7,358 bases of DNA from Oscillospiraceae bacterium (lineage in GTDB: Bacteria; Bacillota; Clostridia; Oscillospirales; Ruminococcaceae). Numbering within the stretch: position 1 is the stretch's first letter; every line of letters starts with the position of its first letter. The position numbers were made by a program, and so were the translations under genes. The notes below the pieces were generated by a model. It searched no databases and was not told where the DNA came from. It worked only from the letters and a program-made list of their open reading frames with translations. The DNA lies in the NCBI GenBank assembly GCA_016303195.1, contig JAEDMD010000093.1:1-7358 (forward strand), read 5' to 3'. Below are positions 1 through 6,165 of the stretch, piece by piece.

Positions 1-39
1 TTCCTCAGAAAGGTTTGCCCCCGATAATTACATATAAAG

Positions 40-76
40 CTGCTATATGAGTACTGCCCTTATAGCAGTCCTTTTT
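40..76 (+). terminator. Rho-independent terminator of an upstream gene
   Basis: An 8-base perfect stem (CTGCTATA at 40-47, TATAGCAG at 61-68) encloses a 13-base loop and is followed by CCTTTTT (70-76). It probably ends a gene lying left of the window: the three forward frames close at 27, 37 and 50, so at most a few C-terminal codons of that gene are visible. The hairpin also contains the ATG at 47, which argues against that ATG being the start of the next gene. Confidence 0.6.
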
Positions 77-109
77 AAATCCGATGGCATTAACGGCATC
101 TCACAAAAT

Positions 110-138
110 TTGACTAATTCCCCGAAATATGTTATAAT
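110..138 (+). promoter_or_regulatory. Sigma-A promoter for the membrane protein-arsR-amidohydrolase unit
   Basis: TTGACT (110-115) and TATAAT (133-138) are separated by 17 bases, a near-perfect housekeeping promoter. Transcription should begin near 145, leaving a leader of about 20 bases before the GTG at 164. The position downstream of the terminator at 40-76 and upstream of three tightly spaced genes suggests it drives all three. An ArsR-type operator would be expected to overlap it, but I see no convincing long inverted repeat here. Confidence 0.8.
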
Positions 139-163
139 AGATATAATTAAGGAGGGATGCTCT

Positions 164-604
164 GTGGAAGGTATCGTTGTTTTAGCTGTTATCGTTGTAC
201 TGGCACTGATACTCGGTGTAAAGCCTGTTATGCTCCTTGCTGCGGCTACCGCTCTGGTAGGGCTTTTCCTGCTGTTCATGGTGGTGTTTTTCTTTATCAG
301 CTTTTTCGGTATGCTGTCCGCAAAACGCACCGAAGCTGAATTCACAAGGATCGGCAAGCGCTCACCTGAAGCAAGATTCAACCTCGCTTTCTATAAGATA
401 GGCGATCAGGAGTATCCCAATATTTTTCCCGAAGAAGGTATCATGGAAAAAATGCTCTACAAGACCGACAGGAAATATTATGTCCGTGTACATAGAAAAG
501 GCTACGTTTTCGACAGATTCGCTGTCATGACCTGCACTGTCGGTTTCATTGTCAGCATTTTAATAGTTTCGGCTGCGGTATTTGCGGCAGTCAATTTTTT
601 ATAA
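164..604 (+). CDS. Small three-helix membrane protein of unknown function
   Basis: The product has 146 residues from the GTG at 164. I chose this start because GGAGGG (151-156) lies 7 bases upstream. The in-frame ATG at 47 is rejected because it sits inside a terminator hairpin and upstream of the promoter, and it would add a polar, poorly placed N-terminus. Hydrophobic segments at about residues 3-19, 22-49 and 121-144 look like membrane helices. They flank a charged soluble section (about 52-118, rich in Lys, Arg and Tyr) with a YKIGDQEYPN stretch. The arrangement of helices around a small polar domain recalls DUF3592-like proteins, but this resemblance is weak and unchecked. It is the first gene of the unit, 13 bases before an ArsR-type repressor, so its expression may depend on metal. 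I do not recognise the family and assign no function. Confidence 0.8.
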   Translation: MEGIVVLAVIVVLALILGVKPVMLLAAATALVGLFLLFMVVFFFISFFGMLSAKRTEAEFTRIGKRSPEARFNLAFYKIGDQEYPNIFPEEGIMEKMLYKTDRKYYVRVHRKGYVFDRFAVMTCTVGFIVSILIVSAAVFAAVNFL

Positions 605-617
605 GGAGGTATAACGG

Positions 618-956
618 ATGGAGGAACATTCCTGCTCACACATGGATATCGCTGAAAAAGTCGCTAAGGTCACCCCCAATGAAGCTGTACTGTTTCAGGC
701 GGCGGAGCTTCTGAAAATATTCGGCGATTCCACAAGAATACGAATAATATTCGTTCTCTGCCGAAGCGAACTCTGTGTCTGCGATATTGCTAAGCAGTTG
801 AATATGACCCAGTCCGCTATCTCCCATCAGCTCAAAGTCCTTAAAGAAGCTCGTCTGGTCAGCACCCGCCGTGAGGGAAAAACTATTTTCTACTCTCTCT
901 GCGACGAACACGTTAAAACTATCTTCTATCAGGCGATGGAACACGTAATGGAGTAA
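618..956 (+). CDS. ArsR/SmtB-family metal-sensing transcriptional repressor
   Basis: The product is a 112-residue winged-helix protein, the usual length for the family, starting at an ATG 8 bases after GGAGG (605-609). Members repress promoters until a metal ion binds and releases them from DNA. The helix-turn-helix covers about residues 52-81, with the recognition helix around QSAISHQLKVLKEA (65-78), and the beta-wing follows (REGKTIFYSL). Both classic metal sites appear complete. The alpha-3 box ELCVCD supplies Cys53 and Cys55, with His4, Cys6 and His8 at the N-terminus as possible partners, as in CadC. The C-terminal helix has Asp96, His98, His109 and Glu112 with the same spacing as the SmtB alpha-5 zinc site. 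This suggests Zn, Cd or Pb sensing, but the metal cannot be fixed from sequence. It lies between a membrane protein and an amidohydrolase rather than beside a pump, and probably autoregulates the promoter at 110-138. Confidence 0.93.
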   Translation: MEEHSCSHMDIAEKVAKVTPNEAVLFQAAELLKIFGDSTRIRIIFVLCRSELCVCDIAKQLNMTQSAISHQLKVLKEARLVSTRREGKTIFYSLCDEHVKTIFYQAMEHVME

Positions 957-958
957 TT

Positions 959-1753
959 ATGCAATATTTTGATTTTCATACACACGCATTCACCGACAGC
1001 CTTGCCGAACGTGCAATTTCAGGGCTTGCCGATACAAGCGGCATAACACCTGCCACAAACGGCACTGTCAGCGGTCTCAGAGCTAAAATGGCAGAAAACG
1101 GCATCGAACGTGCAATGCTCCTGCCTGTGGCTACAAAACCTACTCAGCAGACCGTTATCAATAACTGGGCGGCTGAGATAATGGGCGACGGGCTTTATTG
1201 CTGTGGTTCTGTACATCCCGATGCCGAGGACGCTGTTCAGGAGGTTGAACGCATAAAGTCTCTGGGGCTTTATGGGGTGAAATTCCACTCGGAGTATCAG
1301 AAATTCTATCCCGATGATGAGAAAATGTTCCCCATTTACGAGAAGATAGCCGAACTCGGATTGCTTGCAGTATTTCACGGCGGATGGGATCCTTATGCAG
1401 ACGGTGAAGTCCGTGCAACTCCGCAGCGCTTTGCGGCGCTTTGTGAGAAGTTTCCGCATATGACGGTTATCGCCGCTCATCTTGGCGGTATCATGCTGTG
1501 GGATGATGTGGAAAAACATCTCGCAGGCAGATTTGATGATCTCTATCTCGATGTGAGCGTTATTTCACGATATATCGACCGTGAACAGCTTTTGAGAATA
1601 ATCCGCCAACAGGGAGCGGAAAAAATACTTTTCGGAAGCGACTGCCCGTGGGACGAGCCTGCTAACGAAATAGCAATGATAAATGAACTTCCTCTTTCAG
1701 CAGAGGAAAAAGAACTCATCTTCCACAAAAATGCTGAAAAACTGATAAGCTGA
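959..1753 (+). CDS. Metal-dependent amidohydrolase (Amidohydro_2, TIM-barrel)
   Basis: The product has 264 residues and appears complete. Its ATG lies 2 bases after the arsR stop, with GGAG (950-953) inside the end of that gene, so translation is probably coupled. The fold is the amidohydrolase-related barrel. HxH is seen at His7 and His9 (DFHTHAF), Lys108/His110 in GVKFH after strand 4, His140 in VFHGG, His174 in AAHLGG and the late aspartate Asp228 in LFGSDCPW. The ending NAEKLI is typical of the family. Members are cytosolic metal-dependent hydrolases or decarboxylases acting on varied substrates; the closest known group (COG2159-like) includes decarboxylases and many uncharacterised enzymes. 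The substrate cannot be read from the sequence. Its position behind a metal-sensing repressor raises the possibility that abundance follows metal supply. Confidence in the superfamily is high, in the reaction low. Confidence 0.92.
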   Translation: MQYFDFHTHAFTDSLAERAISGLADTSGITPATNGTVSGLRAKMAENGIERAMLLPVATKPTQQTVINNWAAEIMGDGLYCCGSVHPDAEDAVQEVERIKSLGLYGVKFHSEYQKFYPDDEKMFPIYEKIAELGLLAVFHGGWDPYADGEVRATPQRFAALCEKFPHMTVIAAHLGGIMLWDDVEKHLAGRFDDLYLDVSVISRYIDREQLLRIIRQQGAEKILFGSDCPWDEPANEIAMINELPLSAEEKELIFHKNAEKLIS

Positions 1754-1764
1754 TATTTCTTTTC

Positions 1765-1791
1765 GGGACGGTTTATGACCGTCCCTTTTAT
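1765..1791 (+). terminator. Rho-independent terminator after the amidohydrolase gene
   Basis: A perfect 8-base GC-rich stem (GGGACGGT at 1765-1772, ACCGTCCC at 1778-1785) with a 5-base loop is followed by TTTTATTTT. It lies 11 bases past the amidohydrolase stop and closes the first transcription unit, separating it from the germination operon. Confidence 0.92.
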
Positions 1792-1806
1792 TTTCTGCCT
1801 CATTAA

Positions 1807-1835
1807 TAATATCTTCACCTCATCGGGGCATAATA
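1807..1835 (+). promoter_or_regulatory. Candidate sigma-G (forespore) promoter of the gerA operon
   Basis: CATAATA (1829-1835) matches the sigma-G -10 pattern, and TAATA (1807-1811) 17 bases upstream fits the -35 pattern at four of five positions. No comparable sigma-A pair is visible between the terminator at 1765-1791 and the gene. GerA operons are known to be transcribed by sigma-G in the forespore. Against it, the predicted start near 1842 would leave only about 10 bases of leader, falling within the ribosome binding site. Confidence 0.4.
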
Positions 1836-1851
1836 TATCCGAGGTGAGATT

Positions 1852-3285
1852 ATGAAACTTGAAACTTCCCTTTCACGGAGCATTGCCGAAATAAAGCGTA
1901 TCTCAGGAAATTCCTCCGATGTTATGATAAATACTTTCGTCACGGGCGGGATACACTGTGCGCTGATATGCTGTGAAGGTATGGTCTCCGCATCGGTCAT
2001 TACGGAGCTTATTTTTGAGCCTGTCACCGATATTCCGCCCAAAAAAGATTCCCATGAGCTTTTTCATTTCATCAGTGAGAATCTCCTGCTTTCTACTGAC
2101 CGTCCGACCGTTCAGGACTATGATACCCTTTTCAGACTGATACATTCGGGATTCGCTGTACTCATCGCCGAAAACATCGGCTATGGGCTTGGATTCGGCG
2201 TTCAGGGCTATTCAGCAAGGAGCGTTCAGGAACCTTCGGGCGAAAGCAATGTCATGGGCGCACATGAGGGATTCACCGAGACTATCCGCACCAATATGTC
2301 GCAGATACGCAGACGGCTGAAAACTCCCGAACTGGTCATGGAACTGTCCTTCATCGGCAAACAAAGCCATACTGATATCTGTATCTGTTACATGAAAGAC
2401 CGTGTGCCGAAAAAGCTGATGGACAGGATAAAATCGTCAATTGAGCGCAATGACCTTGAAGCCGTCCTCACAACAGGCTATCTCAGACCGTTTCTGGAGG
2501 ACGGACGATTTGAGATATTCAACACCACCGGCACGACCGAACGTCCCGATGTTCTATGCTCGAAACTGATAGAGGGACGGGCGGCTGTCCTTGTGGACGG
2601 TATCCCCTACGCTATCGTCATTCCACGGCTGTTCTGCGAGAGTTTCCAGACTCTTGACGATTACGCTTACAAGCCCTACTATGCCGTTTTCATCCGCTGG
2701 CTGAAGTATGCGGCTTTTCTCATTGCTATGCTCCTTCCTGCGGTATATGCGGCGGTGGTGATGTATCATCCCGAACTTATGAACAGCACGCTGATGATGC
2801 TCCTTGTGTATGCCGAAAAGGAAGCGCCGCTGTCTATCCTTACCGAGTCGCTTTTTGTGCTGACGATGTACGAAATAATCCGTGAAGCAGGTGTGCGCCT
2901 GCCGAAACCGACAGGCGGTGCGGTGAGTATAATAAGCGGACTGATAATCGGCGATGCGGCGGTAAAATCGGGACTTGTCAGCACTCCCCTGCTGACTGTC
3001 ACGGCTCTTGCAGTTCTCAGCGGACTTGTGATACCCGAACTGTCACCGCAGATAACTGTCCTGAGATTCGCTTTCCTTCTGGCAGGAGGTATCTTCGGAC
3101 TTTTCGGCATAAGCCTGCTATCATGCGCCGTCCTTGCAAATATATGCGCCTCCGAGGATTACGGATTTCCCTTTACTGCGCCGTTTTCGCCGTTCACAGC
3201 TAAAGGCATGGGCGACACGGCTGTTCGTCGGGACATAAAAAAATTGCAGAGCCGTGGCTTCACAGTGGAGGAATACCATGAATAG
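1852..3285 (+). CDS. gerA: GerA-family spore germination receptor A subunit
   Basis: The product has 477 residues, close to the family's usual 480-500, starting at an ATG preceded by GAGGTGA (1841-1847). It is the A subunit of a nutrient germinant receptor in the spore inner membrane. The soluble N-terminal half carries the family signature SVQEPSGESNVMGAHEGFTE (124-143), continuing into RTNMSQIRRRLK (146-157). The hallmark DDYAYKPYYAVFIRWLKY (269-286) leads into the membrane half. Hydrophobic segments lie at about 285-304, 311-322, 327-342, 356-374, 379-396 and 405-431. Further family motifs are EIIREAGVRLPKP (341-353), GLIIGDAAVKSGLVS (363-377) and PELSPQITVLRF (395-406). The C-terminal tail from 433 is polar. 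The gene overlaps the next one by 8 bases, so the subunits are probably made together. Identification is firm; the germinant is unknown. Confidence 0.96.
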   Translation: MKLETSLSRSIAEIKRISGNSSDVMINTFVTGGIHCALICCEGMVSASVITELIFEPVTDIPPKKDSHELFHFISENLLLSTDRPTVQDYDTLFRLIHSGFAVLIAENIGYGLGFGVQGYSARSVQEPSGESNVMGAHEGFTETIRTNMSQIRRRLKTPELVMELSFIGKQSHTDICICYMKDRVPKKLMDRIKSSIERNDLEAVLTTGYLRPFLEDGRFEIFNTTGTTERPDVLCSKLIEGRAAVLVDGIPYAIVIPRLFCESFQTLDDYAYKPYYAVFIRWLKYAAFLIAMLLPAVYAAVVMYHPELMNSTLMMLLVYAEKEAPLSILTESLFVLTMYEIIREAGVRLPKPTGGAVSIISGLIIGDAAVKSGLVSTPLLTVTALAVLSGLVIPELSPQITVLRFAFLLAGGIFGLFGISLLSCAVLANICASEDYGFPFTAPFSPFTAKGMGDTAVRRDIKKLQSRGFTVEEYHE

Positions 3286-4645
3286 CATCACAAGATCACA
3301 GCTTACAGCAATTCTGCTCATAACCGACATTTTCTCACTGATCTGCTTAAACGGCGGTATTTCCGCATGGACGATGGCAGGCTATGCAGTTGGTACGGCA
3401 TTGCAGATGATAGTCATGCTTCTCCTTTCATCGGTCAGACTTCCGAAATGGCTCTCGCTGGCATATCTCATCTTTTTCGGGAGCATCCAGCTTAAAAGGC
3501 TGTGGAGTGCCTCCGATGTGACGTTCATCCCCTCGGAGGCTTCATCGGGAATTGGCGGAAAAGCAATGATGACCATTCTCATTGCGGCGGTCTGCCTTTA
3601 TATCTCGTCAACAGGCATGAAAGCGGCGGCAAGGTCTGCTTCGATCGCAGCGGCAGTGGGAGTGCTTTTTCTGCTGACTGACCTGACAAGCGCACTCATT
3701 CACCCTGATTTCGCCAATATTTCAGCATCTTCCCACTGCGGGACTTTCAGCGGCGGACTTCTTCTCAGCATCACGGCAAGCGGACTCCCCGTTGCTTTTC
3801 TTACACTTCTTCCATTGGTGAAAAATGGCAGTATATCGGCAGTTCTGCAATATTATTCCGTTCGGATAACAGTATGCACCACACTTTTGCTGACCACATT
3901 GCTTGTTGCAGGCGGGATAATGGAAACTCTGGAATTTCCTGTAATTACGGCGGCACAGCTTTCACAGCCATTTTCCGCACAGCGTATAGACCCGCTGTTT
4001 CTCATGCTTTTTGCGGTATTCGGAGTATTTTCCCTGACTGCACAGGCAATGACAGCGGCATATCTGTTCAGAGAGATATTCCCACGTTTCCGAAAATGGC
4101 AGAGTACAGCGGTTATCGGAATGATACTTTCGGGAGCGGCGGCGGCTGTTATTTTTACGGGATGCACTTCATCGGGACTTGTCCATGACAAGCTGTATCT
4201 GCGTAGTATCGCCGTCAGCAACGATAAAGTGACTATGACTTTCTTCGCCGATGAAGAAAGCATCACTGTCGGCAGCGGTGAACTTCCGACGGCTGAGAAA
4301 ATGGCTGAACTATGCAAAGGAAAACCCATTGTTACTGGATTTACTGAGATGATAGTTTTAGGCGACTGCGATGCACAGCAGGTTCTTGAGGAATTGCTGA
4401 CCGAGTGGAAGGTCTCGCCATCCTGTATGGCGGTATACAGCGCCTCTCCCCATGACACGCTTACTGAGGGAAATGCGGAAATGCTTGAAGGAACGGTAAA
4501 AGAAGCGGAAAAACTGGGGATCGCAGGGAAATGCAAAATAACCGCAGTATTGAGCGAACTGATAAATAAAGGCCGATCGGAAACGGCTGAGATAAACCGA
4601 AACGGCTTTTTGAACAAAACTATCATACACAACAAAAGCGGCTGA
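3278..4645 (+). CDS. GerB-type germination permease fused to a GerC-like domain
   Basis: The product has 455 residues. I chose the ATG at 3278 because GGAGG (3267-3271) lies 6 bases upstream; an in-frame GTG at 3254 has no comparable site. Residues 1-295 resemble GerB-type APC-superfamily permeases, with hydrophobic segments near 8-28, 33-52, 58-72, 95-112, 122-141, 158-182, 195-213, 238-265 and 275-295. The stretch QPFSAQRIDPLFLMLFAVFG (230-249) matches the GerB pattern around an Arg-Ile-acidic motif. From Cys296 the chain becomes soluble and resembles the first domain of GerC lipoproteins: RSIAVSNDKVTMTFF (309-323), KPIVTGFTEMIVLGD (349-363) and the segment near 372-390. The junction AVIFTGC resembles a lipobox preceded by a basic, then hydrophobic, signal-like stretch. 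Separate GerC proteins are usually 350-400 residues, so the distal domains are missing. No separate gerC gene follows. The GerB assignment is strong; the fusion is an inference from motif order. Confidence 0.85.
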   Translation: MNSITRSQLTAILLITDIFSLICLNGGISAWTMAGYAVGTALQMIVMLLLSSVRLPKWLSLAYLIFFGSIQLKRLWSASDVTFIPSEASSGIGGKAMMTILIAAVCLYISSTGMKAAARSASIAAAVGVLFLLTDLTSALIHPDFANISASSHCGTFSGGLLLSITASGLPVAFLTLLPLVKNGSISAVLQYYSVRITVCTTLLLTTLLVAGGIMETLEFPVITAAQLSQPFSAQRIDPLFLMLFAVFGVFSLTAQAMTAAYLFREIFPRFRKWQSTAVIGMILSGAAAAVIFTGCTSSGLVHDKLYLRSIAVSNDKVTMTFFADEESITVGSGELPTAEKMAELCKGKPIVTGFTEMIVLGDCDAQQVLEELLTEWKVSPSCMAVYSASPHDTLTEGNAEMLEGTVKEAEKLGIAGKCKITAVLSELINKGRSETAEINRNGFLNKTIIHNKSG

Positions 4646-4659
4646 AAACTCAGCCGCTT
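4636..4659. terminator. Bidirectional terminator between convergent genes
   Basis: A perfect 10-base stem (AAGCGGCTGA at 4636-4645, TCAGCCGCTT at 4650-4659) has an AAAC loop. The left arm contains the stop codon of the germination permease gene. Read on the minus strand the hairpin is followed by a T-rich tail (TTTTGTTGTGT), so it should terminate the CAP-dockerin transcript well. On the plus strand the tail (CTTCTGTCT) is less T-rich, but the strong stem may still act there. Confidence 0.8.
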
Positions 4660-4706
4660 CTGTCTAATGAACACACCATATATATTAATAGATCTTCCAA
4701 AAATAT

Positions 4707-5597
4707 TTAGCTGCCAATAAGCATATCAAGTGTTACAGGCAGTGTTTTGTATTCGCCAAGCAAATACTTTCTCAGTACCATTGCATCAGCCGATGTGATA
4801 ACGCCATCCTTTAACATATCTGCACTGCTTATCTGGAGGTCATTCAGAAATGCTGTATCGTCTGCAAGATACTGATTTATAGTGATAAGGTCAAATGCGT
4901 TGATATCTGCGTCGCCGTCTATATCGCCTGACGACTTCGGAACTGTCTTATATCTTTCGGGAATTACCTGGTTGTCCAGCTTCTTATCTGTTGCCACAAA
5001 GAACTGTTCCCAGTAATATTTATATGCACTGTTCTGATCGTAAGAAACTGCAACTCCGATGTGAGTATACTCAGGGTTCATGATAGCTGCCCAGTGGCTC
5101 GGAGAATTTTTCCACTGATTGAATGTATCCTCAGCGTTGTCTGAGCCTGCTGCGATGTTCTCAGCCGCCCTTGTATACGGAACAAGTGAATCATCGAGAA
5201 CCGAAATGAATGTAACTCTGCTTGCTTCGGGAATTTCATTAATTGCCTCGCTTCTTGCGATCGGGTCTGCGATAGTAGCCTTGATCTCCTTGATCCTCTC
5301 ATCAGCTTCGATGTCAGCCTGACCGTCAGGACTCGGACGGTAGTGGCTGAATCTTGTCATACACTCTCTTGCACGTATATGAGAAAGATCGCAGAGATAA
5401 GGGACCATATAAAGCGGTTTCAATCCTGCCTCCTCTCGTGCTTCATTTACGAGGATTATAACTTCCTCTGCCATTGCCTTGAAGTCTTTGTTTTCTGCGC
5501 CTGCTCTGCCGAAAAATCCAGATGTAAAAAATACTGTTACAAGGAATGCACCTGCAACGGCAGCAAGCCGAGCGCTCATTTGTTTCAGCTTACTCAT
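4707..5597 (-). CDS. Secreted CAP-domain protein with C-terminal type I dockerin
   Basis: The product has 296 residues, with AGGGGG (5605-5610) 7 bases before its ATG. A signal peptide is clear: basic start (MSKLKQMSAR), hydrophobic core (11-29) and a likely cut after Ala-Gly-Ala near residue 34. The CAP (SCP/PR-1-like) domain spans about 42-203: LVNEAREEAGLKPL, His85 in FSHYRP, Glu146 in ENIAAG, His168 in WKNSPSHW, NPEYTHIGVA (174-183) and YYWEQFF (194-200). The conserved His and Glu residues line the CAP cavity, but bacterial CAP proteins rarely have a known activity. After a short linker, a dockerin covers about 223-285. Its first calcium loop is complete (Asp225, 227, 229 and 236); the second is weaker (Asp260, 264 and 271, with Leu262 where Asn or Asp is usual). 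Dockerins bind cohesins on scaffoldins, so the protein may attach to a cell-surface or cellulosomal complex. About 55 residues separate His85 from ENIAAG, more than usual. Confidence 0.93.
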   Translation of the reverse strand: MSKLKQMSARLAAVAGAFLVTVFFTSGFFGRAGAENKDFKAMAEEVIILVNEAREEAGLKPLYMVPYLCDLSHIRARECMTRFSHYRPSPDGQADIEADERIKEIKATIADPIARSEAINEIPEASRVTFISVLDDSLVPYTRAAENIAAGSDNAEDTFNQWKNSPSHWAAIMNPEYTHIGVAVSYDQNSAYKYYWEQFFVATDKKLDNQVIPERYKTVPKSSGDIDGDADINAFDLITINQYLADDTAFLNDLQISSADMLKDGVITSADAMVLRKYLLGEYKTLPVTLDMLIGS

Positions 5598-5632
5598 AAA
5601 AACACCCCCTGAAAAAATATAACATTTTGTTG

Positions 5633-5646
5633 ATTATATTCTATCA
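5633..5646 (-). promoter_or_regulatory. Candidate promoter -10 region of the CAP-dockerin gene
   Basis: On the minus strand TGATAGAAT (5646-5638) fits an extended -10 (TGnTAGAAT), and an overlapping TATAAT lies at 5638-5633. Either would give a leader of roughly 30 bases to the ATG at 5597. No good -35 box is present at the usual distance, which an extended -10 can tolerate. Confidence 0.4.
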
Positions 5647-5950
5647 CATATTATCAGAAAAATAAAGAGGTATTTGTTACTTTTGGCGAATCTGCTTATC
5701 AAATTCTATATTTCGCACAATAAACAGTTTACACGATGTATAATCAAATTTTCATTATCCTCTTTATTATCAAAATGCCACTGAAATTATTGCAGAATTT
5801 TGAACGTCATTTCAAAACAAATTCAAAAACAGATTGTTAATCCATAAATACATATACTTATTTCCAAGTGTTGCCGAAACAAATATGACATTTACATTAT
5901 AGCATAAACTAACTTTATAAAAATACACTTTACGACAGTCGATCAATGCC

Positions 5951-5979
5951 TTTGTGCAGATTGTATAATCTGGCACAAA
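5951..5979. repeat. Long imperfect inverted repeat in the intergenic region
   Basis: TTTGTGCAGATT (5951-5962) pairs with AATCTGGCACAAA (5967-5979) through 12 base pairs, interrupted only by one bulged G at 5973, around a GTAT loop. A small CGACAGTCG palindrome lies just upstream (5933-5941). Neither side has a T-tract in terminator position, so this is more likely an operator-like dyad or an RNA structure. It lies about 90 bases upstream of the plus-strand promoter at 6069-6097. Confidence 0.65.
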
Positions 5980-6068
5980 CAAAAAGCGGATTTACCGTAT
6001 CCAAAAAAGCATTTTTCCATGTAAAACCGTTACTTTTCACAAATTTATCCTTTCCACATAAGGCGTTA

Positions 6069-6097
6069 TTGATTTTTTATCGCTGAAATGCTATAAT
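6069..6097 (+). promoter_or_regulatory. Sigma-A promoter of the zinc-ribbon repeat protein gene
   Basis: TTGATT (6069-6074) and TATAAT (6092-6097) are 17 bases apart, and TG at 6089-6090 adds an extended -10. Transcription should start near 6104, giving a leader of about 60 bases before the ATG at 6166. Confidence 0.8.
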
Positions 6098-6165
6098 AGA
6101 AGTACTGAATTCATTGTTTTTTAAAAAATATACCATTAAGACAACTTACAGTGGAGTGATAATAT

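Larger units (their letters stand above)
5598..6165. other. AT-rich divergent intergenic region without a gene
   Basis: These 568 bases separate the minus-strand CAP-dockerin gene from the plus-strand zinc-ribbon gene. I see no coding frame with a ribosome binding site and no recognisable RNA gene. It contains a candidate promoter for the minus-strand gene (5633-5646), a strong plus-strand promoter (6069-6097), an isolated TATAAT at 5739-5744 without a good -35, and a long imperfect dyad at 5951-5979. The stretches 5660-5930 and 5985-6065 hold nothing I can assign. Confidence 0.7.

Noticed and set aside
1..39. C-terminal end of a gene to the left of the window
   Set aside because: Forward frames close at 27, 37 and 50, so only about 8-15 codons could be present and no frame can be preferred.
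47..163. N-terminal extension of the first gene from the ATG at 47
   Set aside because: That ATG lies inside a terminator hairpin and upstream of the promoter at 110-138; the GTG at 164 has a strong ribosome binding site.
1019..1519. Minus-strand frame of 166 codons within the amidohydrolase gene
   Set aside because: The plus-strand frame carries all the metal-ligand motifs of the amidohydrolase family, so the reverse frame is incidental.
3853..4674. Minus-strand frame of 273 codons opposite the germination permease gene
   Set aside because: The plus strand shows clear GerB/GerC-like motifs and operon spacing; the opposite frame has no family motif and crosses the terminator hairpin.
5739..5744. 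TATAAT in the intergenic region as a promoter for a small RNA
   Set aside because: No acceptable -35 box is found at 16-18 bases, and neither a terminator nor a coding frame follows at a sensible distance.
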